A stretch of DNA of 64,000 nt from Allobosea sp. Root483D1 (GCF_001429505.1 NZ_LMJW01000006.1:101959-165958), one strand, 5' to 3'. Positions 1-11,341 are shown, counted from the first letter of the stretch. Translations and numbers: made by a program. The notes: generated by a model not told the origin, from the sequence alone.

Positions 1-120
1 AAGGCGGCGGAGGCCTTCGTCCAGATCGCGACCGTCCTGACTGGACGCGGCGAGCAGAAGCGCGGCAAGCGCAGCCTGCTCGAGCCGCTTGTCGCGAAGC
101 TGATGCGTCGGAAGGCTTGA
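1..120 (+). CDS. cpaE: C-terminal end of CpaE/TadZ-type pilus assembly ATPase (5' truncated)
   Basis: An open frame runs from base 1 to a TGA at 118-120 and gives the last 39 residues of a protein, containing KAAEAFVQIATVLTGRG and a basic tail. The start lies outside the window. The tail resembles the ends of CpaE/TadZ proteins, the MinD/ParA-like ATPases that place the Flp pilus machine at the pole. The main support is position: it ends two bases before cpaF, as in tad operons. With so little sequence the family call rests mostly on context. Confidence 0.6.
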   Translation, partial: KAAEAFVQIATVLTGRGEQKRGKRSLLEPLVAKLMRRKA

Positions 121-122
121 CT

Positions 123-1568
123 ATGTTCGGCAAGCGGCAGGTGACCGGCCCCGTCCCGGCGACTCTGGTGAGCGCGGCGCTGTCCGCTCCGTCTCGCTCG
201 GTCGCGCTGCGCCCAGCCGCAGCCGAGGCACGCAAGCCACCTCCGCCTCCGCCCGTGCCGGTGGAGGCGCCGAAATCCGACGAATACTACCAGATGAAGA
301 GCATGATCTTCGGTGCTCTCATCGAAGCGATCGATCTTTCGCAGTTGGCCAAGCTCGACGGCGAATCGGCCCGAGAGGAAATCCGCGACATCATCAACGA
401 GATCATCTCGCTGAAGAACGTCGTGCTCTCGATCGCTGAGCAGGAGGAGCTGCTCGACGACATCTGCAACGACGTGCTTGGCTACGGACCGCTGGAGCCG
501 CTGCTGGCGCGCGACGATATCGCCGACATCATGGTCAACGGTGCCGGCCGGACCTTCATCGAAACCGGTGGCAAGATTCAGCTTACTGGCGTCCGCTTCC
601 GCGACAACGCGCAGCTGATGAACATCTGCCAGCGCATCGTCAGCCAGGTCGGGCGTCGCGTCGACGAATCCTCGCCGATCTGCGATGCGCGCCTCGCCGA
701 CGGCTCGCGCGTCAACGTCATTGCTCCGCCGCTCGCCATCGACGGGCCGGCCCTCACCATCCGCAAGTTCAAGAAGGACAAGCTGACGCTCGACCAGCTC
801 GTGCGGTTCGGCGCGATCTCGCCCCCGGGCGCCGAGATCCTGAAGATCATCGGCAGGGTTCGTTGTAACATCGTGATCTCGGGCGGCACGGGTTCGGGCA
901 AGACGACGCTGCTCAACTGCCTGACCAACTATATCGAGCACGACGAGCGCGTGATCACCTGCGAGGATGCGGCCGAGCTCCAGTTGCAGCAGCCGCATGT
1001 GGTCCGGCTCGAAACCCGCCCGCCCAATCTCGAGGGAACGGGCGCCGTGACGATGCGCGATCTCGTTAAGAACTGCCTGCGCATGCGTCCCGAGCGCATC
1101 ATCGTCGGCGAAGTGCGCGGGCCGGAGGCCTTCGATCTGCTTCAGGCGATGAACACCGGCCATGACGGCTCGATGGGCACGCTGCACGCCAACACGCCGC
1201 GCGAATGCCTGAGCCGTATCGAATCGATGATCACCATGGGCGGCTTCAGCCTGCCGTCGAAGACCCTGCGCGAGATGATCTGCTCCTCGATCGATGTGAT
1301 CATCCAGGCGCAGCGCATGCGCGATGGCTCGCGCCGCATTACTCACATCACCGAGGTGATGGGCATGGAGGGCGATGTGATCGTCACCCAGGACCTGATG
1401 CTCTACGACGTGCTCGGCGAGGACCCGAACGGCAGGCTGATCGGCCGGCATCGCTCGACGGGCATCGGCCGGCCGCGCCTTTGGGAGCGCGCGCGCTATT
1501 TCGGCGATGAGCAGCGGCTCGCTACGGCGCTCGACCAGCTCGAGGCCGACGGCGTGGCTGAGGCCTAG
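123..1568 (+). CDS. cpaF: CpaF/TadA, secretion ATPase of the Tad/Flp pilus
   Basis: This is the cytoplasmic hexameric ATPase that powers assembly of Flp/Tad pilins, related to VirB11/PilB. It has 481 residues from the ATG at 123; a TTG six bases upstream overlaps the previous stop and is a less likely start. A proline-rich N-terminus comes first, then the T2SSE core. Walker [10 protein letters not shown] lies near residue 253, the Walker B region [18 protein letters not shown] near 325, and the following GTLHANTP motif is typical of the family. The two-base spacing to cpaE and about 20 bases to tadB indicate one operon. Confidence 0.95.
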   Translation: MFGKRQVTGPVPATLVSAALSAPSRSVALRPAAAEARKPPPPPPVPVEAPKSDEYYQMKSMIFGALIEAIDLSQLAKLDGESAREEIRDIINEIISLKNVVLSIAEQEELLDDICNDVLGYGPLEPLLARDDIADIMVNGAGRTFIETGGKIQLTGVRFRDNAQLMNICQRIVSQVGRRVDESSPICDARLADGSRVNVIAPPLAIDGPALTIRKFKKDKLTLDQLVRFGAISPPGAEILKIIGRVRCNIVISGGTGSGKTTLLNCLTNYIEHDERVITCEDAAELQLQQPHVVRLETRPPNLEGTGAVTMRDLVKNCLRMRPERIIVGEVRGPEAFDLLQAMNTGHDGSMGTLHANTPRECLSRIESMITMGGFSLPSKTLREMICSSIDVIIQAQRMRDGSRRITHITEVMGMEGDVIVTQDLMLYDVLGEDPNGRLIGRHRSTGIGRPRLWERARYFGDEQRLATALDQLEADGVAEA

Positions 1569-1587
1569 TAGCCGGGAGGTGTACATC

Positions 1588-2568
1588 ATGGATTATGGCC
1601 AGATCGCCGCCGCCGTCCTCGCCGCCATCTCGGCGGGCGGCGTCGCCTATGCCCTCTTTTATCCTCGGCTCAGCGGTCAGGCGCGTGCCGAGCAGCGCCG
1701 CCGCGAATTTGCTGCTCCGGCCGCAGTCCGTGCGGCCGCGGATCGCGATGTGCAGAGCCAGGCCAGGCGCGGACAGGTCGCACAGAGCCTGAAGGATATC
1801 GAGAACCGCGAGAAGGCGCGCCACAAGGTCACGATCGAGGCTCGGATCGAGCAGGCCGGGCTGACCTGGTCGCGCAAGCAGTACTGGCTGCTCGGCGCGG
1901 TGCTCGGGTTCGTCCTGGCTATCGGGCTCCTCGCCGTGTCGGGCAATCTGGGGTTGGCGCTCGTCGGTTTCCTGGTCGGCCTCCTGGGCTTGCCACGCTG
2001 GTATCTGGCCCATCTCGGCAAGAAGCGGCTGCAACGCTTCATCCACGAGTTTCCGAACGCGCTCGACGTCATCGTGCGTGGCATCAAGTCTGGACTGCCC
2101 CTGAACGATTGTCTGCGCATCATCGCCAGTGAGGCCCAGGACCCGGTCAAGACCGAGTTTCGGCTGATCGTCGAGGCCCAGACGCTCGGCATGTCGATGA
2201 GCGACGCCACCACCAAGCTGTATGAGCGCATGCCCTGCGCCGAGGCCAATTTCTTCGGCATCGTCCTGGCGATCCAGCAGAAGACCGGTGGCAATCTCGC
2301 AGAGACCTTGTCGAATCTGTCGCGCGTCATTCGCGAGCGCCGCAAGATGCGCGACAAGATCCAGGCGGTCTCGATGGAGGCCAAGGCTTCAGCCGCGATC
2401 ATCGGCTCCTTGCCGCCGGCCGTCGCAGGGCTCGTCTATGCGACGAGCCCTGGCTACATGGACCCGCTTTTTAGCACGAATGCGGGCCGGATTGCGCTGG
2501 CCGGCTGCGCTCTCTGGATGTGTATCGGCATTCTCGTCATGCGCAAGATGATCAACTTCGATATCTGA
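1588..2568 (+). CDS. tadB: TadB, inner-membrane platform protein of the Tad pilus
   Basis: A 326-residue polytopic protein of the type II secretion F (T2SSF) family, which forms the membrane platform for the CpaF ATPase together with TadC. A hydrophobic N-terminal segment, a charged cytoplasmic stretch, a hydrophobic pair near residues 105-145 and the conserved region around FPNALDVIVRGIKSGLPL are visible, with C-terminal membrane segments. The open frame extends upstream into cpaF, but the ATG at 1588 is preceded by GGGAGGT at 1574-1580, so that start is preferred. TadC follows 12 bases downstream. Confidence 0.93.
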   Translation: MDYGQIAAAVLAAISAGGVAYALFYPRLSGQARAEQRRREFAAPAAVRAAADRDVQSQARRGQVAQSLKDIENREKARHKVTIEARIEQAGLTWSRKQYWLLGAVLGFVLAIGLLAVSGNLGLALVGFLVGLLGLPRWYLAHLGKKRLQRFIHEFPNALDVIVRGIKSGLPLNDCLRIIASEAQDPVKTEFRLIVEAQTLGMSMSDATTKLYERMPCAEANFFGIVLAIQQKTGGNLAETLSNLSRVIRERRKMRDKIQAVSMEAKASAAIIGSLPPAVAGLVYATSPGYMDPLFSTNAGRIALAGCALWMCIGILVMRKMINFDI

Positions 2569-2580
2569 GGAACCCTCGGC

Positions 2581-3558
2581 ATGCTCTCGCTCCTGTTCGA
2601 GAAGCTCCTCGACATGAGGTTCCTGCTCGCGCTGGTCGGCGGGATTGCCGTCGCGGTCACTGTCATGACGGTGGCGGCGCCGCTGCTTGAAGGCAATGTG
2701 CTGAACAAGCGCATGAAGACGGTTGCGACCGAACGCGATCGGATCCGCGCACGTGAGCGCGACCGTCTGGTGCGGCAGAAGGAGAAGATTTCGCTTCGCC
2801 AGGAGCCGAAGGCGTTCATGCGCAACATCGTCGAGCAGTTCAAGCTCAGCGACTGGCTCGGGACGGAGAACGCCAAGAAGCAGCTCGCCACCGCCGGATT
2901 CCGGGGTCAGCAGGCCGAGGTCGGCTTCCTGTTCTTCAGGCTGGTCACGCCGATCGGTCTTTTCCTGTTCACCCTGTTCTACCTCGGCCTGATCAATGAC
3001 TTCGGCCAGTCCTTCGTCATGCAGATCGGATTCGCGCTCGGCGCCGCCTATCTCGGCATCAAGGCGCCGGAAATCTATCTCTCGAACGCGACGGGCAAGC
3101 GCCAGATCTCGATGCGGCGCGCCTTTCCGGATGCACTCGACCTGCTGCTGATCTGCGTGGAATCGGGCATGTCGATCGAGCTCGCCTTCCGCAAGGTCTC
3201 GACCGAGATCGGCAGCCAGTCGGTGCCGCTGGCCGAGGAGCTCGCGCTCTGCACCGCAGAACTCTCATACCTCTCCGAACGTCGGCAAGCTTACGAGAAC
3301 CTGGCCGCACGCACCGGCCTGGAATCGGTGAAGTCGGTGAGCACGGCGCTGATCCAGGCCGAGCGCTACGGCACGCCGCTCGGGACCGCTTTGCGCACGC
3401 TTGCGCAGGAAAGCCGGGATCAGCGGATGAACGAGGCGGAGAAGAAGGCTGCGGCGCTGCCGCCGAAGCTGACCGTCCCGATGATCATGTTCTTTCTGCC
3501 GGTGCTGTTCGTGGTGATTCTGACGCCCGCCATCATCAAGGCGCTCAACACCTTCTGA
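2581..3558 (+). CDS. tadC: TadC, second T2SSF-family platform protein of the Tad pilus
   Basis: A 325-residue membrane protein paralogous to TadB. It carries an N-terminal hydrophobic segment, two more near residues 120-165, a T2SSF region around FPDALDLLLICVESGMSIE, and a final hydrophobic helix rich in FLPVLFVVIL. The pairing with TadB directly after CpaF is the standard tad order. It is the last plus-strand gene of the operon here. A 7-bp stem (AACCGAG at 3558-3564 with CTCGGTT at 3580-3586) begins within its stop codon and could help end the transcript, although no T-run follows. Confidence 0.93.
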   Translation: MLSLLFEKLLDMRFLLALVGGIAVAVTVMTVAAPLLEGNVLNKRMKTVATERDRIRARERDRLVRQKEKISLRQEPKAFMRNIVEQFKLSDWLGTENAKKQLATAGFRGQQAEVGFLFFRLVTPIGLFLFTLFYLGLINDFGQSFVMQIGFALGAAYLGIKAPEIYLSNATGKRQISMRRAFPDALDLLLICVESGMSIELAFRKVSTEIGSQSVPLAEELALCTAELSYLSERRQAYENLAARTGLESVKSVSTALIQAERYGTPLGTALRTLAQESRDQRMNEAEKKAAALPPKLTVPMIMFFLPVLFVVILTPAIIKALNTF

Positions 3559-3734
3559 ACCGAGGCAGGCGGCGGGCCTCTCGGTTCTGCCCGAACTGAT
3601 ATCATGCCCCTGCCTGCGCCGGCGTTCAGTGGCAATCGACCGGGAAAAAGGCGACGGTTGTCGATCGCGCTTCTAGAGCGAAGTGACGATCGGTTCGCGT
3701 GGAAGAAAATGCTTCCAAAGAGGCAGAGGGAGGC

Positions 3735-4577
3735 TCAACCCGCCGGCAGGGAGGCCTTCTCGGGCGCCGCCGTGCGCGCTGCCGGCTTGGGCTTGCCGCC
3801 GCGCAGCATGTCCCAGCTGTTCGGCTGGCTGACCGAGCGACGCAGATAGGCGATGGTCGCCGAGGCTTCCGCCGGGCTCATGTCCTGGCGGGCGATCTGC
3901 TCGGCGTCCTGGAAGCGTCCCTGCAGGCCGAGCACCAGGACGAGGTTCTGGCGCACCCTGGCGTCGGAGCCTGGCGTTGCCGTCGCCTCGCGCAGCACGC
4001 GTTCGGCGTCCGGAAGCCGCTTCGACAGGGCGAGCGACAGGCCGAGATTGGACATCACCGTCGGTTCGTTCGGCACGAGCCTCAGCGCGGCCGCATAGAG
4101 CTGCTGGGCGCGGTCGTGCTCGCCGAGCTGGTCGGCGACGGTGCCTTGCGCCGAGAGGATCCGCCAGTCGGGCTTCTCCGGCTGATGGGCCCTGCCCAGC
4201 ACATCGTCCGCCTGCTTCAGGCGGCCATTGTCGGCGAGCGAGCGGCCATAGGCGCCGAGTAGTTCCTGATCCTCGGTGTGGATGATCACGGCGCCTTCGA
4301 GGATGGCGAGGGCCTGGGCGTTCTTGTCGAGCGCGCGCAGCGCCCGCGCATAGAAGAGAGCTGCGTTGCGGTCCTTCTGGTTCGCCTCGTAGCGCTTGGC
4401 CCAATCCGCTTCCTCGCTACGCCATTGCGCCTCGGTCCGCGGCTGGGTCTGCCTCGCCCCGATCGAGCCGGTGACGTCGCCGGGGCCGCCGCGCATCTGG
4501 CAGGCGCCGAGCGCGAGGCAGAGGACGGAGGCCGCGGCGAGATGGCCGAAACGAAGGGCGCGGATGCGAATGGACAT
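3735..4577 (-). CDS. tadD: TadD-like tetratricopeptide lipoprotein
   Basis: A 280-residue protein with a lipoprotein signal. The ATG at 4577 is followed by a hydrophobic stretch ending in LALGAC, which puts the lipidated cysteine at residue 26. Starting further upstream would bury this signal, so the internal start is chosen. The mature part has helical TPR-type repeats such as AALFYARALRALDKNAQALAILEGA and TVMSNLGLSLALSKRLPDAE. TadD lipoproteins help secretin assembly in Tad systems. The gene faces the tadBC end and is convergent, so membership of the tad system is inferred from fold and location. Confidence 0.8.
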   Translation of the reverse strand: MSIRIRALRFGHLAAASVLCLALGACQMRGGPGDVTGSIGARQTQPRTEAQWRSEEADWAKRYEANQKDRNAALFYARALRALDKNAQALAILEGAVIIHTEDQELLGAYGRSLADNGRLKQADDVLGRAHQPEKPDWRILSAQGTVADQLGEHDRAQQLYAAALRLVPNEPTVMSNLGLSLALSKRLPDAERVLREATATPGSDARVRQNLVLVLGLQGRFQDAEQIARQDMSPAEASATIAYLRRSVSQPNSWDMLRGGKPKPAARTAAPEKASLPAG

Positions 4578-4717
4578 AAGCCGGAATGCCTCGCCGGTAC
4601 GGGAAAACTGTTGCCCTCGGTGATAAAACGTTAACCCTAACGGATTGTTAATCGGGCGGATCGGGGCCGGCGCCGCATGCTGGCGCCGGCGATTTCGCCA
4701 TCCGAGGTTCGTCGATC

Positions 4718-6103
4718 GTGCATCCGCTGCTTCTGCCTTCTGGAACATCAGCCATATCAGTCCATTGCGTCGCCAAGTCAGATTGGCCGGCCCTGCGCGA
4801 CGGGTTCGCGCCGGTGCCGCGCAGCTTCGCGCAGGCGCAGGGTTTCGAGGCGCGGCCGGGCCAGCATGTCCTGCTCCCGGGCGCGGATGGCTCCCTCACT
4901 GCCGTGCTGCTCGGGGTCGAGCCGATGGGCCCGCGGCGGCGCGACCCGTTCGCCCCGGGCCGCCTCGCCACCAGCCTGCCGCCGGGCGACTATGCCCTGG
5001 CGGGTGATATCGGCGATGCCGGTCTCGCCGCGCTCGGCTGGCTGCTCACCGCCTATCGTTTCGAGCGCTACCGCAAGCCCAAGCCCGCTACGGCGCGGCT
5101 CGTCCTGCCGGAGGGCGTCGACGGCGACGAGCTGAGCAATCTCGCGCAGGCGAGCGCCCTGGCGCGCGACCTCGTCAACACCTCCGCCGCCGATCTTGGG
5201 CCGGCCGAGATCGAGGCGGCCGTGCGTGCGCTCGGCGAGACCCATGGCGCCGAGGTCGGCAGCACCGTCGGCGACGATCTGCTCGCAGCCAATTTCCCGA
5301 TGATCCATGCCGTCGGCCGGGCTTCGCCTCGCGCGCCACGGCTGATCGATCTGCGCTGGGGCAAGGAGGGCGATCCGAAGCTGACCCTGGTCGGCAAGGG
5401 TGTCGCTTTCGACACCGGCGGGCTCAACCTCAAGACCGATGCCGGCATGCTCCTGATGAAGAAGGACATGGGCGGCGCGGCGTCGGCGATCGCGGCGGCG
5501 CGCATGATCATGCAGGCGAAGCTGAAGGTCCGCCTGCGCCTGCTCGTGCCGGCGGTCGAGAACGCCGTCTCCGGCGCGTCCTTCCGCCCCGGCGATGTCT
5601 TGCAGAGCCGGAAGGGGCTGACCGTCGAGATCGGCAACACCGATGCGGAAGGGCGTCTCATCCTTGCCGACGCTCTGGTGCTGGCCGACGAGGAGGCGCC
5701 CGAATTGCTGGTCGATTTCGCCACGTTGACCGGAGCGGCCCGCGTCGCGCTCGGGCCCGATCTGCCGCCCTTCTACACCCATGACGACGGCCTCGCCGCC
5801 GAGATCGCCCGCATCAGTGCCGCGGTGAACGATCCGGTCTGGCGCATGCCGCTCTGGCCGCCCTATGACGGGATGCTCGACTCCAAGATCGCTGATCTGA
5901 ACAACGTTTCCGGCGGCGCCTTCGCCGGTTCGGTGACAGCTGCGCTCTTCCTCAACCGTTTCGTCGAGAAGAGCCGCTCCTATGCCCATTTCGACATTTA
6001 TGGCTGGAATCCCTCGACCAAGCCCGGGCGTCCCGAAGGCGGCGAATGCCAGGCGGCACGGCTGATCTACGCGCTGGCGAAGCAGCTTTACGGCGTCCGT
6101 TAA
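4718..6103 (+). CDS. Leucyl aminopeptidase family M17 metallopeptidase
   Basis: A 461-residue cytosolic dizinc aminopeptidase that removes N-terminal residues from peptides. The M17 signature NTDAEGRL lies near residue 307, and the metal and catalytic lysine region KGVAFDTGGLNLK near 227. The N-terminal half is the variable regulatory domain. Translation appears to begin at a GTG at 4718; the next ATG lies well inside. Length is slightly below E. coli PepA (about 500), as in many alphaproteobacterial paralogues. It is divergent from the TadD-like gene across a 140-base promoter region. Confidence 0.93.
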   Translation: MHPLLLPSGTSAISVHCVAKSDWPALRDGFAPVPRSFAQAQGFEARPGQHVLLPGADGSLTAVLLGVEPMGPRRRDPFAPGRLATSLPPGDYALAGDIGDAGLAALGWLLTAYRFERYRKPKPATARLVLPEGVDGDELSNLAQASALARDLVNTSAADLGPAEIEAAVRALGETHGAEVGSTVGDDLLAANFPMIHAVGRASPRAPRLIDLRWGKEGDPKLTLVGKGVAFDTGGLNLKTDAGMLLMKKDMGGAASAIAAARMIMQAKLKVRLRLLVPAVENAVSGASFRPGDVLQSRKGLTVEIGNTDAEGRLILADALVLADEEAPELLVDFATLTGAARVALGPDLPPFYTHDDGLAAEIARISAAVNDPVWRMPLWPPYDGMLDSKIADLNNVSGGAFAGSVTAALFLNRFVEKSRSYAHFDIYGWNPSTKPGRPEGGECQAARLIYALAKQLYGVR

Positions 6104-6178
6104 GCCTGCTGCGCGGCTCAGCTTGCGCGGCGATGCCGGCGCGATAATGATACGGCCCCGTAACGATCCGGGGACGGC

Positions 6179-6532
6179 ATGGTGCTGGAGATCAAGCCGA
6201 CGCAGGCGCTCAGGCTCTGGCGCGAGGTGCATCTCGACCTGGTGCGCGATACCCAGTCCGACCTGTCGGTGCGCCAGACCGCGATCCTGCTGACCATCTA
6301 TCTGGAGTTGCCGCCGCATACGGTGCGCGGCCTCGCGGCGCGGCTCGGCGTCACCAAGCCGGTGATCACCCGCGCCCTCGACAGCATGGGCAAGCTCGGC
6401 CTGGTCAGCCGAAAGCGCGACGAGTTCGACAAGCGCAATGTCGTCATTCAGCGGACGGTCGCGGGCGCCCTGGCGGTTGAGCATCTTGCCGATCTCGTCA
6501 CCGCACGGGCCCGCGAGCTCGGCCCGGCCTGA
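6179..6532 (+). CDS. MarR-family winged-helix transcriptional regulator
   Basis: A 117-residue protein whose core LPPHTVRGLAARLGVTKPVITRALDSMGKLGLVSRKRDEFDKRNV is a winged helix-turn-helix of MarR type: recognition helix, then a wing with the D-x-R-N motif. It is shorter than typical MarR proteins (about 140-150), so the C-terminal dimerisation helices are reduced. The ATG at 6179 follows GGGGA about 5 bases upstream. It sits 46 bases before an NlpC/P60 gene on the same strand and may be cotranscribed. Ligand and targets cannot be read from the sequence. Confidence 0.75.
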   Translation: MVLEIKPTQALRLWREVHLDLVRDTQSDLSVRQTAILLTIYLELPPHTVRGLAARLGVTKPVITRALDSMGKLGLVSRKRDEFDKRNVVIQRTVAGALAVEHLADLVTARARELGPA

Positions 6533-6578
6533 GCGTTCTGCGCTTCGCCCGTTAACTGGACAGGACTACAGTGCCGGC

Positions 6579-7442
6579 ATGAGCCCGATTCTCGACCGCC
6601 GCCTCACCCCCGCCCGCCCGGACCTCGCCGCCCGTCATCTCGACGGAAAGGTCGAGGCGCTCGCCTTCGCCGATCCGATCCCGATGCGGGTGGTGACGCC
6701 CTCGGCCCCGCTGCGGCGCGAGCCGCGGCCGGATGCGCCGCTCGACACCGAGGCGCTCGCCGGCGAGGCTGTGCGGGTCTATGAGCAGCACGAGGGCTGG
6801 GCCTGGGGCCAGCTCGTCGGCGATTCCTATGTCGGCTACCTGCCCGAGGATTGCCTGGCCGGCGATGCTCCGGTTCCGACGCATCGCGTCTGCACGCTCC
6901 GGACCTTCGTCTATCCCGGCCCTTCGATCAAACTGTCGCCGTTGGAGGCGCTGTCCATCGGCGCGGGCCTGGCGGTCACTGGCGAGAGCGGTGATTTCCT
7001 CACGACCGAGCGCGGCGGCTACATCTTCAAGCAGCATCTTAGTCCGCGCGAGCAGCATGAGCCGGATTTCGTCGCGGTCGCCGAGCGCTTCCTGCACGCG
7101 CCCTATTTCTGGGGTGGCAAGACCAGCCTCGGCCTCGACTGCTCGGCTCTCGTCCAGCTCTCGCTGGCCGCCGCCGGCATAGCGGCGCCGCGCGATTCCG
7201 ACATGCAGGAGCAGGGCCTGGGCGAAGCCGTCGCCTTCGACGATGGCCTGGACGGCCTCAGCCGCGGCGACCTCGTCTTCTGGAAGGGCCATGTCGGGAT
7301 CATGACCGACCCCGAGACGCTGCTGCACGCCACCGCCTTCACCATGAGCGTGATCAGCGAGCCCCTGCGGCCGGCGCGCGACCGCATCCTCGCCCGCAAG
7401 GGCGGGCCGATCACCGCGATCAGGCGGCTATCGCCTCAATAG
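6579..7442 (+). CDS. NlpC/P60-family peptidoglycan peptidase with N-terminal SH3-like domains
   Basis: A 287-residue cysteine peptidase predicted to cleave bonds in peptidoglycan stem peptides. Residues 40-160 look like two bacterial SH3 modules (VRVYEQHEGWAWGQLVGDSYVGYLP is the clearest part). The C-terminal NlpC/P60 domain has the catalytic cysteine in GLDCSALVQLSL and the histidine in WKGHVGIM. No signal peptide is obvious, so secretion is uncertain; this is common in rhizobial members. The ATG at 6579 is preferred over an upstream alternative inside the MarR-type gene. The last seven bases overlap the convergent hydroxyacid dehydrogenase gene. Confidence 0.9.
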   Translation: MSPILDRRLTPARPDLAARHLDGKVEALAFADPIPMRVVTPSAPLRREPRPDAPLDTEALAGEAVRVYEQHEGWAWGQLVGDSYVGYLPEDCLAGDAPVPTHRVCTLRTFVYPGPSIKLSPLEALSIGAGLAVTGESGDFLTTERGGYIFKQHLSPREQHEPDFVAVAERFLHAPYFWGGKTSLGLDCSALVQLSLAAAGIAAPRDSDMQEQGLGEAVAFDDGLDGLSRGDLVFWKGHVGIMTDPETLLHATAFTMSVISEPLRPARDRILARKGGPITAIRRLSPQ

Positions 7443-8376
7443 CCCCGCGTCGGGTCGACGACGTTCTGCAGCTCCCCGCCGGCTTCCAGCCGCCGGATCT
7501 GCGCCGCGATCTGGTCGGCGACGGTTTCGGGCGCCGACATGGCTGAGTTGTGCGGCGTCACCGTCACGGCGGGATGGACCCAGAGCCGCGACTCCTGCGG
7601 CAGCGGCTCGGTCTGGAACACGTCGAGCACCGCTTCCCTGAGCTCGCCGGCGTCGAGCGCCGCGAGAATGTCGGCCTCGACCTGCAATTTGCCGCGGCCG
7701 GCATTGATCAGCGCCGGCCCGCCGAGCCGGCCGTCACGCGCCAGCCCGGCGAGCAGCGGGCGGTTCAGGATGCCTTCCGTCTCCGGCGTATGCGGCAGCA
7801 GGGCGACCAGGATGTCAGTGCGGGCGAGGAAGGCCGCCAGGCCGTCCTCTCCGGCGAAGGTGGCGAGCCCCTCGATCGCCTTCGGCGAGCGGCTCCAGCC
7901 GGCGACGTCGAAGCCGAGCAATTGCAACTTGCGCGCCGCGTCCTGCCCGAGCTCGCCCAGCCCCATGATGCCGACCCGGACCTCGCGCGCCGCCGGCTGG
8001 TGGCGATCGTCGTCCCAGAGCTTCTCGCGCTGCTGCCGGTCGTAGCGGCGTTGCTGGCGCAGCTGCATCAGGCAGTGCATGACGACATATTCGCTCATCC
8101 GCGTCGTCAGGTCGGGATCGATCACCCGGGCGATCGGCGCCTGCGGCAGCCGGCTGTCGGTGAAGAGATGGTCGACGCCGGCGCCGAGCGAGAAGATCGC
8201 GGCGAGATTGGGCAGGCCGGCAAGGCTCCCCTCGGGATGCTTCCAGCTCGCGACATAATGCACGGCGCGCCGGTCGAAGGGCTCGCCGAGCGTGACGATC
8301 GGTAATTCCGGCAGCAGTGCTGCGAAGCGCTTGCGCCAGCTCTCGACATGCCAGCCGGTGATCGCCAGAAGCAGGC

Positions 8377-8380
<4 letters not shown>
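7436..8380 (-). CDS. D-isomer-specific 2-hydroxyacid dehydrogenase (glyoxylate/hydroxypyruvate reductase A-like)
   Basis: A 314-residue NAD(P)H-dependent reductase of the GhrA type. The Rossmann motif is [17 protein letters not shown], and a WSRSPK stretch at the end of the second strand suggests NADPH preference. The catalytic arginine, glutamate and histidine fit INAGRG, FQTEPLP and HNSAM. Its ATG overlaps the deoA stop in an ATGA, so it is translationally coupled to the nucleoside operon and is its last gene. That context is unusual for this family, and the substrate may be a 2-oxo acid produced downstream of deoxyribose or ribose breakdown. The true substrate is unknown. Confidence 0.85.
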
Positions 8381-9701
<1,321 letters not shown>

Positions 9702-9702
<1 letters not shown>

Positions 9703-10463
9703 CAATAGGCTCCGTCGGTCCGTTCGGCCGGGGCGGTGCCGGCGATGATGTCGGCGAGCACGCCGTAGAGGCCGCTGGCGCCGAAGCGGAAGGTCTTCTG
9801 CGTCGCCCAGCCCGGACCCATCAGCTCGCCGGCGAGGTCGAGATAGCTCTTCGCATCGGCGAGCGTGCGCAGGCCGCCGGACGGCTTCAGGCCGACCGGC
9901 CTGCCCGAGGCTTTTATCGCCTCCAGCATGGTGCGAGCGGCCTCCGGCGTGGCCGAGGTTTTGGTCTTGCCGGTCGATGTCTTGATGAAGTCGGCGCCGG
10001 CCGCGATGGCGAGTTCGGACGCGGCGCGGACGGAAGCCCGATCCGGATATTCGCCGGTTTCAAGGATGACCTTGAGCGGCTTGTCACCGCAACTGCCGCG
10101 CGCCTCGGCGACCATCTCGCGGGCGATCTCGACATCGCCGGCGAGCAAGGCGCGCCAGGGCAGCACGAGGTCGATTTCGTCGGCGCCGTCGGCGATCGCC
10201 TCGTTGATATCGCTGCCGATCAGGCTGCAATTGCTATTGCCGGCCGGGAAGTTGATCACGGTCGCGATCCTGACCGGGGAAGCCTTCAGCGTCTGGCGCG
10301 CCAGCTTGACGAATTGCGGCCAGATGCAGATCGCCGCGACCGGGCCGGGCGCTGCGACGGCGCGAGCACAGAGCTGCAGCGTGCCGGTCTCGCTGGCTTG
10401 GTCGGACAGATCCGTCAGGTCGAGCAGGCGCAGCGCGCGCAAAGCGAGGTCGGCATCCGTCAT
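9702..10463 (-). CDS. deoC: Deoxyribose-phosphate aldolase
   Basis: Cleaves 2-deoxyribose 5-phosphate into glyceraldehyde 3-phosphate and acetaldehyde, the exit step of deoxynucleoside catabolism. The 253 residues form a class I aldolase TIM barrel. The Schiff-base lysine is K161 in [10 protein letters not shown], and the second active-site lysine is K193 in VGLKPSGG. Length matches E. coli DeoC (259). It lies four bases after the purine nucleoside phosphorylase gene and overlaps deoA by one base. No phosphopentomutase (deoB), needed to link the phosphorylases to this enzyme, is present in the window. Confidence 0.95.
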
Positions 10464-10467
10464 GATC

Positions 10468-11280
10468 TCAAAGCTCCGTCAGGAAGGAGCGTAGCACGCG
10501 CCGCAGCGCGGTGGTCGCTGTCGCGGCGACGTCGCGCGTCTCGCCATGGCTAGGGGCGCCACCGAGAATGCCGGCACCCATATTGGTGACGATCGAGATG
10601 CCGGCGACGCGCAGGCCGTAACGCCGCGCCAGGATCACCTCCGGCACGGTCGACATCCCCACGAGATCGGCGCCCAGCATCTTGGCCATCTTGACCTCGG
10701 CCGGCGTCTCGAAGCTCGGGCCCGAGAACCACATATAGACGCCCTCGCCCATATTGGCGCCGCTGGCGGCGGCGGCCTTTTTCAGGCGGGCGCGCAGATG
10801 CGGGTCATAGGCGTCGATCATCGGCACGAAGCGGCCATCCCCGACATCGCCGACCAGCGGGTTCGGGCCGTTGTAGTTGATGTGGTCGGTGATCAGCGCG
10901 AGGCTGCCTGGCCTGAGATCGGGCCTGAGCGAGCCGGCGGCGTTGGTCAGCACCAGCGGCGGCGAGCCGAAGGCGGCGAGCATGCCGAGCGGCACGCGCA
11001 TGATGGCGGGGTCGCCGGTCTCGTAGAAATGCGCGCGGCCCTCGAAGACCAGCACGCGCTTGCCGTGCAGCACGCCATAGCTGAGCCGCTTGGCATGGCC
11101 GGAGACCGAGCCCTTCGGAAAGCCGGGGATTTCCTCGAACGGGACCGAGATCGGATCGACCATGTCGTCGATGATGCGGCCGAGCCCGGTACCGAGCACG
11201 ATGGCGCAGTCGATGCCGCCATCGATGCCGCGATCGATCAGTGTCGATGCCGCTTGGTCGAAAAGCGCATCCGCCGCCAT
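10468..11280 (-). CDS. Purine nucleoside phosphorylase (trimeric class I type)
   Basis: Converts purine (deoxy)nucleosides and phosphate to the free base and pentose 1-phosphate. It has 270 residues from the ATG at 11280. The N-terminal phosphate loop is VLGTGLG, a histidine lies in SGHAKRL, an EGRAHFYE stretch follows, and the purine pocket shows GPSFETPAE and VTNMGAG, as in the class I (PunA-like) family rather than the hexameric DeoD family. The upstream in-frame extension to 11340 lacks conserved sequence, so the later ATG is chosen. It sits between cdd and deoC. Confidence 0.92.
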   Translation of the reverse strand: MAADALFDQAASTLIDRGIDGGIDCAIVLGTGLGRIIDDMVDPISVPFEEIPGFPKGSVSGHAKRLSYGVLHGKRVLVFEGRAHFYETGDPAIMRVPLGMLAAFGSPPLVLTNAAGSLRPDLRPGSLALITDHINYNGPNPLVGDVGDGRFVPMIDAYDPHLRARLKKAAAASGANMGEGVYMWFSGPSFETPAEVKMAKMLGADLVGMSTVPEVILARRYGLRVAGISIVTNMGAGILGGAPSHGETRDVAATATTALRRVLRSFLTEL

Positions 11281-11341
11281 GTTGTCTGCTCCATCGGCGC
11301 GTTTTCCGCGCTCATCGGACTGCCATACTGGCGCCCGCAAA

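Noticed and set aside
4778..6484. 568-codon minus-strand open frame opposite the M17 aminopeptidase
   Set aside because: It is antisense to a clear peptidase gene with catalytic motifs and has no recognisable domain. Such frames are common in high-GC DNA.
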